DNA of 64,000 bases from contig JAIVFJ010000058.1 of NCBI GenBank assembly GCA_025765615.1, positions 186,001-250,000 on the forward strand, written 5' to 3'. The position numbers were made by a program, and so were the translations under genes. This DNA comes from Zopfochytrium polystomum. Taxonomy: Eukaryota > Chytridiomycota > Chytridiomycetes > Chytridiales > Chytridiaceae. Positions 48,950 through 60,747 of this stretch are shown piece by piece. The stretch's first letter is position 1; the number at the start of each line of letters is the position of its first letter. The notes under the pieces are model-generated. The model saw only the letters and a program-made list of their open reading frames with translations, was not told the origin of the DNA and did no database searches.

Positions 48950-50973
48950 ATGAGCTCGTCCAGCATCCGACGTTCAAGTGTCGCAGGGAGCGGGCGCACC
49001 CCGCTCCTTCTGGTCCTTGACCTCAATGGAACCTTGGTCGATAAAGTCAAGAAGGGCGACGAAATTCGTTTTGCAAGAGCAAATCCTCTCTGCCCGGCTC
49101 CCGTCAAAACCATCGGCAAGGGAAAGTATGTTCATCTGCTCTCCTCGCGGCATCGTTACTGGTCCTTTCAACGTCAATTCTCACTGAACTCGCTCGCACG
49201 CACACCGCGAGCAGGATTTACCTTCGTCCCTACCTTGACGTTTTCTTGGACTACGTCATGTCCAACTTCCATGTTGCGGTCTGGACCTCTGCCACCTTGA
49301 AAAACGCGGTGGAAATGACGAGCCTAGTATGCCAAAGCCACTTACCCCGCCTCGAGTTTTCCTGGAATCGGTCTCGCTGCGATTTGGAGAGTAGGGGATA
49401 TGGTAGTAAGAAGGATTTGAACAGGATATGGACCGACCTGGATGGAGTGAATAGGAGAGCGCTGTGGTCGCCGGTAAGTACGTCCAAAAGAGTTCTTGAC
49501 GGCGGCTTCTTTTTGAGTTTAAAGCTGAAACGATCTTGGCAGAAAAACACAATCCTCATTGATGACACCACTGCCAAGTCCTCCCTAAATCCAAATAACC
49601 ACTTGCTTCTCCCGCCTTTCCTTGTTGGAAATCGCTCTGTATCCTGTCGTGACGACCCCTGTCTCCTCTCCATCATCGCCTACCTGAAAAAGCTCAAATC
49701 CGCTACCGAAGCTTGTGCTACAGCGCCCGCGAGCTTTGATGTGAGAGAATGGCTCGCGGCAAATCCTCTTTACGTGCCGACTCGCTCTGGGAATCCACCC
49801 ACCGCAGGCGATGCCTGGAGGCTAGTTCGGGTGGATACGCCGAATCCACACGAAACGTTCTTCTACCAGAACATGCTTCCTGTCGATCCAACGCCCGAGG
49901 AGCACGGGATGCGAGAGCGGCGGACATCTCAAGGAGTTGAAAAGCGGCTGGAGTCAATTCGCTCCGCGGACAATAGCAATCCGAACCCGAACGCGGGTCA
50001 GCCACAGCCGAATGGTAAAGATTCTTTCGTCGGCAACGGTGAGTCGGATGAGCGTGGGAATAGGCGAGCGAATGGTAAGCGGAGGTTGTCTGAAATCGGA
50101 GCCGTCGAAGATGTTGATGCCGAACGTTTGGCACCGTCAGGAGGGACGGCCAACAAGAGAAAGAGCCAGAAGAATCGGACTCTTTCGGCCGGCGAAAAAG
50201 TCTCAGCGCACGACACAATGGTAGTTGACGGCAAACAAGTCGCGGAGGCGAACTCGTCGGCTCAGGCTGAAACCAAAGACCCTCATGTCGACGGTGAGCG
50301 GCGGCGCAAAAAGGGTCTGTCCAAGATAACTTCTCAGAATGAGATGGTGGACAGGGCTCATGTTGATGGCGCTGTCGCGAGTTCATCCGATACGGCTCAT
50401 CCGGATGAGAAGAGCGCAAGTGGTGCGCGTAGTGGTGCGCGTGATTCTAGGGTAAACGAAGCCGATGAAATCGGCAACGGCCACGCCCACGCTGCCGGGC
50501 CATCAGACCGATCGGCCAGGGGAAAAGGCAGCAAGAAGATCCAAAGCCATTCCGGAAGCAAAGGGCTTTTCGCCGGAAGTGGCATGGAATCTGCAGCCAT
50601 AAAAGGCGTCGATCCATGTTTATCCACTCCTATGAAGGTTCAAGTTCGGCATTACCACAACGAGCGTCTGCCACGCGAAAGTCAGTCTAGCAATGCCTCT
50701 CAGATCGAAAATGCGGACAGTGTTAGCGCCGGCCGCACTGCGGCAAAAGTCAAAAAGATGCTTAGTGGGGAGACGACGAATGGAACAGGCGAGTCTGCAC
50801 CGATCGATGATACCTCGGTAGGGCCACAACTCTCAACGGAAAGGGGACGTAAAAAAGAGGTTGGCACTTCGAAAAGCAAAGCGGCTTCTGCGCGTTCCAT
50901 CGCCAGTAGCCCTCGTGGTGGCGCCGGCAGCTTATCTCAGTTACGTTTCAAGCGTTCGGGATTTTCTTTCTAA
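48950..50973 (+). CDS. FCP1/NIF-domain HAD phosphatase-like protein
   Basis: Three exons (48950-49125, 49215-49473, 49543-50973) give 621 residues. The FCP1 homology domain spans about residues 15-235: the nucleophile motif appears as LLLVLDLNGTLVDK, followed by YLRPYLDVFLDYVMSNFHVAVWTSAT (motif II), WTDLDGV and the acidic motif NTILIDDTTAKS. Classical members have DxDxT, the second Asp being the general acid; here it is DLNGT, with Asn in that place, so catalysis may be weakened or lost. Residues 270-621 are a disordered Ser/Lys/Glu-rich tail with many charged runs and basic patches, including RRRKKG. FCP1-type domains act on the RNA polymerase II CTD or, in Tim50, in mitochondrial import; the basic tail and lack of a presequence favour a nuclear protein. 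Assignment beyond the domain is inference. Confidence 0.8.
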
Positions 50974-51477
50974 TCAACTTCGCACGAATTTCCTGTGAGC
51001 GCTTGGTTTGTTGGCAATGGTGGGGAGACCAATCCTTCTGTCTGGATTGGTACGTTTCGAATATTTGAAAAGGAAGAGGGAGATGAGAAATGTGCTTCTT
51101 TAATATGACCATCTGTTATTGTTGGGTCCTTTGACTGAATATTAAAACTGAGTTCCACAGAGTGTTTCGTGACAGTTTCCGCATTGGGTTTGAACCCAAA
51201 ACTTAGAACATTCTGCTCCCAGCCCAATTCTCAATCTCACTTACAGGACGCTGTCACCGACGTGGCAGAAGAATTAAGCCTCCCGCTCCGCTTTGAGTGC
51301 AGATTTACTGTTCGTCTTAATCTCGCAGAGCACAATTTACATTCAGCGGTGGAAATTGCTTCTGATACTAATAGTCCACCCCATCAATGACTTTCCATTG
51401 CTCTTGACTCTTCCCATAGACAATTTTTGTTTTGACAAATCCTCCTTCCTTTCCCTTTCATCGGACTTGTCACCACA
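50974..51477. other. Intergenic region
   Basis: About 500 bp between two plus-strand genes. Nothing beyond expected UTR and promoter sequence is visible. Confidence 0.6.
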
Positions 51478-53704
51478 ATGCTTCGCCATCGCTGCGGCAT
51501 GGTTGTCGCCTCCATTGCGAGCGGCCCTGGTCTTGTCCGTCCGCTCGCCTCGATCGCCTCCCCAGTGTTTCAACTCCGCCCGCGTACCGTACCGTCTCTC
51601 CATCTAGCGCTCGATCGCCGCGGCTACGCAGCGCGCTCGACAGCCCGTCGAGTCCCAGCCGAGGAGCTGGCCACCTTCAAGGGCCCGCTCGACGCCATTC
51701 CTCTCCCGCCAAACACAAAGATCCGCGGCTTTCGCGTCGGCGACAACGTGCGCTCGATCCCGCTGGTCGACTTTCTGGTTGAGCAGCTGCAGCTGTCGAA
51801 CTCGATGGTGCGTCTCAAAATCATGAACAAGGAGGTCGACGTTGTCGGGACGGCGCATTCGAGGAACCTGGCGATTCGAACTCGGACGGAGCTCGTCAGC
51901 GGAGACGTCGTGCGCGTTTTGATGCCGGAGGGAAAGGCGGCGGAGAATTTGAAGAGTGAGGCTTTGATGATGAAAGTTCGTGCTCTTCGTTTTGTTTCCG
52001 CAAGGTGCTCCGTGTCGTGTCGTTGAGCTGATGGCCCAACTTTCTTCGATTATTGCTTCAACCAGCGAAAAATCCAAGCTTTGAGACAGCGGATATTGTA
52101 CAAAGACCAGCACATCATTATCATCAACAAACCAACGGGCCTGGCAGTGCAAGGTCTCTTTGGTTCGTGCGAAAATGAAGACTGTACTCTGACGATTTCT
52201 CGCTTTCTCAGACGGGTCAAAACTTTCTACAAATCTCACTGACATTCTCGAAGGTGACCTCGGTACGCTCGGGCATTCGGGGCGGAGATGCGTTGTCGCG
52301 TCGGTAATAACAATAATTTTCAACAATTAGGGCTCCGCTTCAGCAGTGAAGATCCACCTCGCCTAGTTCATAGATTGGATAAGGTACGAGAGTGTGTTCC
52401 AACGCGTTCTTTGATAAAAATAATTCCGAAGGGAACCACTGGTTGCATGGTCATCGCTAGAACAAAAGAGGCTGCAGCAAAAATGAGTGCGTATCTTCGG
52501 CCTGGAAACGACAACGTGATAAAGAAGGTACGAGCTGCTAATCATTTCTATCTGTTTGTTGATTCCGCAATCGGCAGTACTGGGCACTACTATGCGGGAA
52601 ACCCGTAACTGCACAGGGACTTATTCGGACCGGGATAGTGAAAGAAGTGCGTCAAGGCATGGAGAAAATGGGCGTTACCGAGTGGTGTAAGTTCAGGAAT
52701 AGGCGAGGGCGACCTCTGTTTAACATGCTTTTCCTTAGTGGACACAGATGAAGGCACATCTCTGAAAGAGGGCGAAACCGACGTTAAGCTTGCTGAAACT
52801 TATTTCAAACAGCTGGCTGGAAGTGAATGGGTACGCAATTTCGTCCATTGGGGAGACTGCCTTGTAATCCTTGACCTTCTTGTTTAACCAAATGGCCACC
52901 CGGCATTCCAGTTCTCATTGGTTGAGTTCAAGCCGAAAACTGGTAGAAAGCATCAGATCAGGGTGCATGCTTCTCGTGTGCTTCGAGGTTCGCCCTAGTT
53001 TCCCTGTTCCTTTATTTAACTGTGTTTCAGCCCCTATCGTCGGCGACTACAAGTACGGCCCGGGAATGACGCCGCAGCTTCGGGTAGGAATTTCTCGCTT
53101 TGACATTCAAACGAGATCAACCAACTCATTTCCCATCCGTGCCTCCAGAATCTCTTCAAGAAAATTAAAGTTGCCCAGCTCAGCCTTCACATGCGCGAAA
53201 TTCAAATCAAGGTGAGCGGGCCACAGTTTATTCCACAGATCACTTAAAAAGTGCGCTTTGAAGGATTGGTTTGGGCCAGGGAAGAATTTAGTGGTGAAGG
53301 CGCCCGTTCCGTCACACATGTACCTCCCGATGGCAAACGCGAAGATGCCTCCCAAACTCTTCCAGGACGCCGAAAGAGAGTTCATGCCCATCAAGACGAA
53401 AGAAAATACAGATTTGGATGTGTTGGTGCCGGCCATCGCAAGAACTGCTGAGGGTCTGGATCCTGCGGCCAAGAAAATCGCTCCGACGGCGTCCAAGGAG
53501 GTGACAGAAGAGTATGAAGAAGTGGAGAACATCGAAGCGGGGGCTATTGTTGAAACGAGGGCATCTGGAGAGGAGGGGGCTGAGGAGGTTGCAGCAGACG
53601 AGGGAAACCAGAGTTCGAGGGATGCAGGCGAGGTTAGCGCGGACGAGGCACGGCAGAATTCGAGCTCAGTGACGGCGCGGGAGCCCGAAGCTGCAGCCAT
53701 TTGA
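51478..53704 (+). CDS. RluA-family RNA pseudouridine synthase, probably mitochondrial
   Basis: A gene of about nine exons. The N terminus is Arg/Ser/Ala-rich without acidic residues for about 50 residues, as in mitochondrial presequences. An S4-like RNA-binding segment follows (SIPLVDFLVEQLQLSNSMVR ... IMNKEVDV). Then the catalytic domain: HIIIINKPTGLAVQ, a short exon with GSKLSTNLTDILE, PRLVHRLDK with the catalytic Asp, continuing after an intron as GTTGCMVIARTKEAA, ETYFKQLAGSEW, FKPKTGRKHQIRVHA and PIVGDYKYG. This order is that of RluC/RluD and of mitochondrial RPUSD-type enzymes, which isomerise uridine in rRNA or mRNA. The last exon adds an acidic Glu/Ala/Ser-rich tail ending at 53704 that is outside the catalytic fold. 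Which RNA is modified cannot be inferred. Confidence 0.9.
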
Positions 53705-53835
53705 GTTGAAGAGGGTAGAGAGGGTGGTGAGTGTATTAATGCTGAAAGCGAAACATGGGGATTGCCCAAAACAGGGTATATATTTGGCAGTCGAAACCTC
53801 CAATGAAGCCACAAAAACTTGTCAGCGCGCTCTCG

Positions 53836-54289
53836 ATGGCACAGACGCAGCCTCCTCGCGTTGTCGTTTACTCGTCCGAGGTCTCGGGCTCGATAAAAGT
53901 CCGCAGAGAAACCACACGCATCGGCGCGATTCTTGACTCGCGCAAGATCCCTTACTCTCTCGTGGACGTTTCGATTGACGAGTTAAGTTTCAAAAGTTAC
54001 ACGATCGCCGGGTTGGCCTTTTGCTTGCCTCAGACTATGAGGAACCGGCATGGCCGCTGAACAACACTGTTCACTGAACTCATGCTTTCATCACCCACCG
54101 ATTTTTCCCTCCACCAGAGAAGCCAAGGCATACATGCGGTCCAAGAGCGGCAACAACGTGCTGCCGCAAATTTTTGTCGACGGCGAGTTCAAGGTCGGCG
54201 GATTCGAGGCTCTGGACGAGGCCAATGAGGACGGGATGGTGGCAGAGTGGCTGTTTGGGAGTTCCGGGGCAAGCGGGACGAGCGCGTGA
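53836..54289 (+). CDS. SH3BGR-family thioredoxin-fold protein
   Basis: Two exons, 53836-53981 and 54118-54289, give 105 residues, the usual length for SH3BGRL. The fold blocks are RVVVYSSEVSGSIKVRRETT, ILDSRKIPYSLVDVSIDEEA, MRSKSGNNVLPQIFVDGEF and VGGFEALDEANEDG. It resembles glutaredoxin (cis-Pro in LPQIFVDG) but lacks the Cys-x-x-Cys/Ser active site, with Ser residues in that loop instead, as in SH3BGRL proteins, so it is probably not an oxidoreductase. The donor GA|gttaag was chosen over alternatives because it gives an uninterrupted helix. The ATG at 53836 matches family starts, though the frame is open upstream to 53755. Confidence 0.85.
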
Positions 54290-54462
54290 AGGTCGGAAAG
54301 GAGCGCCTACTATATCGATAATCAGCTTTTAGATGATCCATTGTTTTTGTTTTGCCTGATTGGAAACCACACTTGCAAGCTCGGTGCGCTGCTGAGAATC
54401 AGGGACCTTCGACGAACAACAAAGACGAAGAGGGACTGCGGACCTCCTCCACATTGAGATAA

Positions 54463-54927
54463 ATGGATCTTACTTTGCCTTTGCCGGCAGCCAAAACTCA
54501 ACCACAAAACATGCAGGTTCGCATGCACGGCGCAGCACGATCGTCCATCCTCGACCTCGACAACGATGCAGTCGCTCTCGTCCTATCCTACGTCGACGAC
54601 TTACAGAACCTACGCGCCCTGTGGGCGACTGGCTCACGACGGATGAGGTCCCACCTTCGGCGTCACCCGCTACTCGTCAGGCTCTCCCGGGCATGCGTGG
54701 ACGACCTGTCAGTCATGCTGCAACGAATGGCCGACGAGACTGGACCGCCCGGACCGCCCGCCCAGACACTCTTTCGCGACAACCTCCACCATCTTCCTGC
54801 TTTTCACATCGTTCATTCTGAAGAGGAACACCGAGTCTGCCCCGAAGCCAGCAGAACCCATTGGACGCAATCGAAGAACAAGGTCCGTTTCACCTGCCGA
54901 GCGGACGGAAAAAGGTTGGTAAAATAA
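54463..54927 (+). CDS. Small F-box-like protein, overlaps RhoGEF 3' end
   Basis: A 154-residue frame. Residues 25-75 resemble an F-box: ILDLDNDAVALVLSYVDDLQ followed by LRALWATGSRRMRSHLRRHP, with the Leu/Val pattern and Arg-rich second half that such domains have. Its first about 245 bp lie beyond the RhoGEF stop on the other strand, and the F-box-like part is mostly there. The remaining about 220 bp overlap antisense the RhoGEF PH-domain exon, so the end of this frame may be a shadow, or the gene may splice out earlier. F-box proteins link substrates to SCF ubiquitin ligases. Confidence is limited by the short length and overlap. Confidence 0.45.
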   Translation: MDLTLPLPAAKTQPQNMQVRMHGAARSSILDLDNDAVALVLSYVDDLQNLRALWATGSRRMRSHLRRHPLLVRLSRACVDDLSVMLQRMADETGPPGPPAQTLFRDNLHHLPAFHIVHSEEEHRVCPEASRTHWTQSKNKVRFTCRADGKRLVK

Positions 54928-57900
54928 ATCTAAATGAAGCACCGAAAAGCCACCCAGTCCCCTCACTGCACTTTGCACATACCTTCCTCCAGGCTCCTCC
55001 CCTCATCCGCAACAATAACCTTGCTGAAATCCAGCTTGTACACCAGCTCCATCTTCTTCCCAACTTCGTCGACCGTCCCCGCCGGAGCGGTCGCCGCTCT
55101 CGCCGGGTCCCTGTACGCCGCGACCAGTAGCACGTCCGAGAACAAGTACATGATCCGCGGCCCCGGTCCTGGGACGACCAAGGCGGACGGCGGCGTCCAC
55201 GGCGTGTCGGGCATCGGGGTTAGGCGACCGCCGCCGGCGGCCGCCCCGCCACGGGTGACGCCGAAGCCCAGCAAGCTCCCAAGGAGGTCGAAGCACACGA
55301 ATTCGCTGACGAAGCGGCGCTTGGAGTATGAGACGATGGAGGGCGGGCAGTGTGCGACGGCGTTGACGATCTCAAACATTTTGTGCATCTCGTCGCCGCG
55401 GGCTTCGACGGCCTGAAGGGAGGCGCCGAGCTGCCGCATGCGAGCTGCGGCAATTGCGATGCTGGTTGGCGTTTTTTGTTATGTACGCGGAAGAGAAGGA
55501 AAAGATTGATGATAAGAGATCTCCAGCGAAAAAAGCTTGCAATCTAGAGCACTGGTACCCCTACCTTGATTGCGTGCTCTTATCCCCTTCGCACGCCGTG
55601 GCCAACCTCTCCAGCAGCAGGTGGTACCGCGTGATGCGTTGGATGGGCAGCATCATAAAGTCGTCCAGATTTTTCCGCTGGCTCGCCTCATCCGCTTCAA
55701 TGCGACGACAGAACTGGCGGAACTGATCGCCGAGAACGTCCTGTCGCTGTTCGGTCCGCGACACGATCTGCTTCGCGATCTTGTAGTTTTTTATGTAGTG
55801 TTCGTAGGCGGACCACTCTGATTCTTGAATCTGTTCCAGAGAACGAACGAAAGAGCGAAAAGCAGTGAATACAGTCAGCATCAGTTAGTTCTCTTCACTC
55901 AATTGATGCGTGCGTGCGCTTACTGTTTCCAAGAAAAGGGAGACAATGAGGCTTGGGTCTCCAGAGTCTTTCAAGCGAGCGTCATGCAAATAGACTTCCA
56001 TTTTCGCGCTCAACTCCAGGATTGGGGACAGATACTTGAATGCACGGTCAGTGTCGGTGGCTGGTAGGAGCCTGTATTCTCGAATTTTGCTAATTATCTA
56101 AGGGTGACCATTAGCATTCATACCGGGGGACAAGAAACCAGGCTCTCGCCGGAACTTGCCTCATTAAATATTTGAAGAGAGTGAAGATAGCTTTGCTCTG
56201 TTTGATGCATCTCGGTAATGACGTATTTGGCACCAATTTTTTGCTTCCCCGGGTCCAAGACGACCGTTACAGATACTGGATGATGGAGCAAAGAGGGTTG
56301 AACGGCGGGAGATGCGGATGGCGGAAGGGACGGTTGCTCAATTGAGAGGGTCATTGCATTGTTCGAGGCTGTCCGTTTCGGAGCACGTATCTGCTGGGGT
56401 GACTGCCGGGACGCTGGGTGCAGCACACCTTCGCTAAAAGCTCTTCCCTGTGTAAATCACCGCCGTTACAAAGTGCAAATTCGGAATAAAGCGGTTACGA
56501 GAAAAGGCGATGGCTACTTACCCTCAGTTCCGGAGTAATAATGTACTCGCTGCCGCCCTGTGAGTTCTGCATGATGTAGTTATGGTCTCCGTTACCCTCC
56601 GTCCGCAACAGCTCTCTCAAGCTGGACGGCTTCTTGAACATGCTCGCCACCGCAGCGTTCGGAGGAATTCCCACCTGCAAGCTCGTCTGTCGCTTCGCGA
56701 AGCTAACCTCGCCTATCAGCGGCGACGACATCGACACATCCTTCGCTTCCGACTCTGCGCGTCGCCTATGCTTTCGCGACGACGATGTCGACGTCGTGAT
56801 GCCGACGAACGCAAGGAGTGAGCCCCTGAAGAGCGCCATTCTCTGAGTTGCGACGTGGACGCCGACGGCCATTTCCGTGTCCTCCCACAAGATAACGTCG
56901 ACTGCGTCGCCGATCTTGAGGGAGACTTCGAGCTCGGAGCCGGCCTGCCAGTTGCGCAGGGCGACGTGCCGCCCGATGCGACGGTTGACCGATCCAGAAG
57001 AGGCGGCCAGCGAGCCGCTCGATGCTGACGGCGGTCCGTCTCCTCCTCGAGACGCGAGGGTCAGCTCTGCACTCGTTTTTGTGCCGGTTCGTTCACTGAG
57101 GCTTCGGCTTATATTTTGCGCGGACAGCAGGTTTTGGTCGTCGGCATCGTCAGGATTTGGAGATGGCGGGATGCGGCCGTTGGTGATGGCTGATGAGGGG
57201 TTGTACGGTGGAGGCTTTTCCGCGAGGGACCCAAGGGTAAGGCAAGACGTGGGGAATGCTCCTGTCTCATGCGTCTCCAGGTTAGTGCCGTATGCGAGGC
57301 CGCCATCGGTGAGCCTTCATGAACAGAATGAGGTCACTCTTCTTTATCGAGATTTCGCCGGCTTTGGCGCTGCTAAAGTCCTGTCCCGCACGGTATGTTT
57401 GGTCGGAAATGAGCTGATTTCCCAGGGGCGTCACGACTGAAGGGCTGGACTGACTGTAGGCAGCACCAGCGAATCCGGCGTTCGAGGGATGGGGGTGCTG
57501 GGAGTAGTCGGCGGAAGCTTCGCGCTGACGTGGAGGTGACAAGTGCTGATCCCTTCCGGACCGGTTCAGGGCATCTTGAACAACGGCGCAAAAGTCGGAT
57601 ATGTGTCGCACGTGCAGTCCAAAAAGGGTTCGTTCGTGAGGTTGGATCGTAAACACCTTATTCGCGACTTTAATGGAGTGAGTATTCGCCAAGTCGACAC
57701 TGTGAAATGTAATCACATACAGTCCGACATGTTCCACTTGTTCAACGAGTTTGAAATATCCACTAAAGCGTCCAGAACCTCCCAAAACTTGAGAGAAACG
57801 GGCGGATTCAGGTTACCGATTTGGCAATGACAGAGGAATACAGAATTTATCTACCCAGTCATCGTTGGTGGCGATCTGAGGCTGAGCTTGGTCATTGCCA

Positions 57901-58352
57901 ACATCGCCGTCCTCCGCGTTGCTGCTTTGAAAGCTGAATCGGCTAGCGCTGGTGGGTCGGGGAGCGCCAAGGTCATCAGGATCATGGGCATCGACGAAAC
58001 CGGGGTCGAGCGGTGCTGGTGGTGGTGTTGCTTGTGTTGGTGGTGGTGGATGATGCGGGCCGTTCGGGGTGGTGCTGCTGGTCGGGGTGCCGCCACGGTG
58101 GTCGCGCAGCCTCACTCTCGACGAGGTGGCCATCGCAAGGAATGCGTGCAGGGCAGCGCCAGGGGCAGCAGGCGCAACGGCAGGGGGTGCGGGGGAGGGC
58201 GACGGGTGCGGCGATGGGTGCGCTACGAGGAGCGAGTGACTGGTGGTGCTCAGCCCTGGCGTCCAGGGGGAGCTGCTGGTGAGACTTCCGCTGCTGGTGC
58301 TGTTGGTGCTGGCGGCGGCGTCGGCGGCGTCGGCAGCAGCAGCAGCAGCCAT
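54709..58352 (-). CDS. RhoGEF (DH-PH) guanine nucleotide exchange factor
   Basis: A multi-exon minus-strand gene, about 58352 to a stop at 54709-54711. The N terminus is Ala/Ser/Pro/His-rich and disordered; ATGs at 58376 and 58352 are both possible. A conserved segment (SGYFKLVEQVEHVGLYVITF, 57.3-57.8 kb) and another (NRRIGRHVALRNWQAGSELE, 56.9-57.0 kb) precede the catalytic part. The DH domain starts with AKYVITEMHQTEQSYLHSLQ (CR1, near 56.2 kb) and contains the CR3 helix LDDFMMLPIQRITRYHLLLE (near 55.65 kb), both diagnostic. The PH domain follows (IMYLFSDVLLVAAYRD, KMELVYKLDFSKV, FLFRMNDVKSRKMVEVVAKE). DH-PH proteins load GTP on Rho-family GTPases at membranes and drive polarity and actin organisation; the target GTPase is unknown. 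Confidence 0.88.
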
Positions 58353-58690
58353 CTCGCGCGCAGCAGACACACACACACAGACGGATCTTGTGGCTTAATT
58401 ATTTGATTGTTTGATTGATTGCGGTGGTCAAATTTCACAATAAAACTTTCTTTTTCTTTTCTTTGTTTGCCCTTTTTCCCTTTGCAATGTATTTTTTTTT
58501 ATCAAAATTATTATTCTTCTTCTTCTTGTTCTTCTGTTCCGTCGCCTGGCGGTTTTTCTTCTCAACACATGATTTTCCTTTGGATTCTTTTTTCTTTCCT
58601 TCTTGTGTCTGAACATCGTCCGTCCAAAAAAGGCAACATGAAGGTGGCTCCGCCCTCGCTCCTTCCAATGCGATCCAAAATGACCACGCA

Positions 58691-58721
<31 letters not shown>

Positions 58722-58729
58722 CACACACA
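58691..58729. repeat. (CA)n microsatellite
   Basis: About 19 CA units with one AA interruption. Confidence 0.9.
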
Positions 58730-59288
58730 AATCCCAACGGCGGACAAGAGGAAGAAGGGGGAACATGCGCCAAACCCCGCCACCGAACTTACAGCGCAGA
58801 ATTTTGAAGCATTTGCATCAAAATCGCACCGTTGCAGTTACGGTTAATGCGTCGCGGACCGTCGCGGGTCTTGCTGCAACATCGGGGTGGCGGGCGGCGA
58901 TGATGTGTTGTGGGAAGAGAAACCCAGCTCGTCAGCCTGGTATCTGCATCACGTTATCTGTTGCACATCGTACTCTTGCCCACGGACGGGCGGATGAAGA
59001 AAGGCCTTCGTTCGCCCACACAAGCGCATTGTTTTATGCAAGGAGACCATCCGTGTTGATGTGAACAACTGGATATCTCAATTTGCAGCCGCACACTGAG
59101 TAGTCGCTGGTTAATACTGGACCCACATTAGTGACCTTTTATCGGCTTTTTAACGTGACCAAACTCTCTATTCGATTTTGACTGGACCCGAAGCGTTCGA
59201 GCTCGGATGGATCGTTGGTGGCAGCTGAATCCAATGTTTGTCGCACCCACCCCCACCAGTGGCGATCGATCGTTCGTTACAGAAAGCG

Positions 59289-59321
59289 AGGTTTGGTTGT
59301 GGGTTGTGGGTTGTGGGTTGT
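59289..59321. repeat. Short tandem heptamer TTGTGGG
   Basis: About four consecutive copies of ttgtggg followed by degenerate units. G-rich strand spacing is telomere-like in appearance but the array is very short. Confidence 0.8.
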
Positions 59322-59568
59322 GGTTTGTGTTGCGCTCGGGACGCCAAGGCAGGAAGGCTTGGCTGTCCTCGGTGGCTGCTGTTCGTCGCTATCTGTCTGC
59401 GGTTTTTGGTCTGTGCACAGCCACGCTGGAAGTGATTGATTGATTGATTTGTTGTGCGCCACCCACCCTCAAACAAAAGAGGAGGAAGATCGATCGTCTT
59501 TGGCTTGCACAACCCCGCCACGCAAGCGCGTCCGCAAGCTCGCCCCCCAATACCCCCCAGCACACTCA

Positions 59569-60747
59569 ATGGCGCGCATCGTCGCGGAGGCATCTTGCCT
59601 CCTCCTCTTTCTCGCGTCACTGCTCGCTCCCCAGTTCCAAGGCGCTGCCGCGGCGGATTGTGAGTTGTGCATTCGGGGGTCGTCTGTTTTCTTGCATCAG
59701 CCACCATTGACAACGAAGAAACTCCCCATCGTCAGCGTTCAACTTCTTCGTGAGCGTCCTCAATCTGCCCACCTCCAAGCAGTACGACAACCCAGGGTCG
59801 CTGAGCCAGGGCATCTTCTTCAAATGGAGCTGGGACACGTGCGCCGGCGCCCCGAGCCCGTACGACCAGAGCAAGATGACTTCGCTTGGCTGCGTCGACG
59901 GCAACAACAAAGTCCAGACCATCGATCTGACCCGGGTGTTCTCATCGGTCCAAAAGTTTGTGATGCGCCAAAACTTTCCCGGATCCGAGACCTTCAACGA
60001 GTATGCGCTCGTCCCTGGAGGTGGTGCCACGACAACACTCTTGGCGCAAGGCGATCTCTCTGCCTCCACGTTGCTCAACATTGGTGGACCAGCTATTCCT
60101 CCTCAACTCGACAACGCAGTTTGGCAAGGACGGATCGACGACCCTTGCGTCGCTGAAGAGTGATTACTATTGCTTCGTCATGCAAGCAACGGACACACTT
60201 GGTCGCAACGTTTCAGGCAAATCTGATTACTTCGCTATCCAGGCGGCTGACCCACTACCCAAAATCAGTTGAGTTAGAAAAGTCACTCACGAGTGACCTT
60301 GCTTCATGCTTTCCGTGCTGTTTTCCGTGCGACGTAAAACTAACGACTTTGACGTCCTTCAATCCAGACCAGGTGCAGATCGTCACTCCCCTTCTGGGCT
60401 CCATCTTGTTGGCGAACTCGGACTTTCTTGTTCGTTGGACTGTCGCTCCAACGTCCTCGTACTACCCCACGCTCTTCAACTTGACGATTCTGGACGCCAG
60501 CACACAGCAGCCTCTCTCACCAGACCTGGTCGGGCCAAATCCGGTCTACGTCAACTCAAATTCCTTTTTCATCGACAAAAGCCTTGGCGATGACTTGACC
60601 ACAAACGCGACCAAGTGGTCGATTCCCGCAAACTTGACAAATGGACGGTATCGACTGCAGTGGACAGGCATTTCTGGCCTGACGACTTCATCAGTCACGT
60701 CTGATCCGTTCATTGTTGGGCCTGTGAAACCGTCTACTTCCAAGTGA
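59569..60747 (+). CDS. Secreted cell-surface-like protein with an apparent 1-base insertion
   Basis: Exons 59569-59659, 59736-60267 and 60368-60747. The product starts with a clear signal peptide (MARIVAEASCLLLFLASLLA, cleavage near AAAAD). The first ectodomain half (NFFVSVLNLPTSKQYDNPGS, CVDGNNKVQTIDLTRVF) and a second half (QIVTPLLGSILLANSDFLVRW, PIPANL-type Asn-linked sites, YRLQWTGISG) resemble the repeated Ser/Thr-rich domains of fungal wall proteins of the Kre9/GPI-anchored-N type, though no GPI signal or membrane helix ends the protein. Within exon 2 the frame changes between LSASTLLNIGGPAIPPQLDN and STTLASLKSDYYCFVMQATD. One surplus base in the gttt at 60119-60122 explains this; a 36-nt GT-AG segment there does not change the phase. 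The alternative of a 109-nt intron with an unusual gtccct donor is weaker. Confidence 0.7.

Larger units (their letters stand above)
58353..59568. other. Divergent intergenic region with simple repeats
   Basis: About 1.2 kb between the RhoGEF start (minus) and the secreted-protein gene (plus). It contains pyrimidine-rich sequence at 58440-58620, a CA repeat, a GT-rich heptamer repeat and a short GATT repeat. No gene is supported. Confidence 0.6.

Noticed and set aside
53107..53814. Minus-strand frame of 235 codons
   Set aside because: It is antisense to the last exons of the pseudouridine synthase and shows no domain.
59289..59321. Possible telomeric repeat TTGTGGG
   Set aside because: Only about four units, in the middle of gene-bearing sequence; more likely a short minisatellite.
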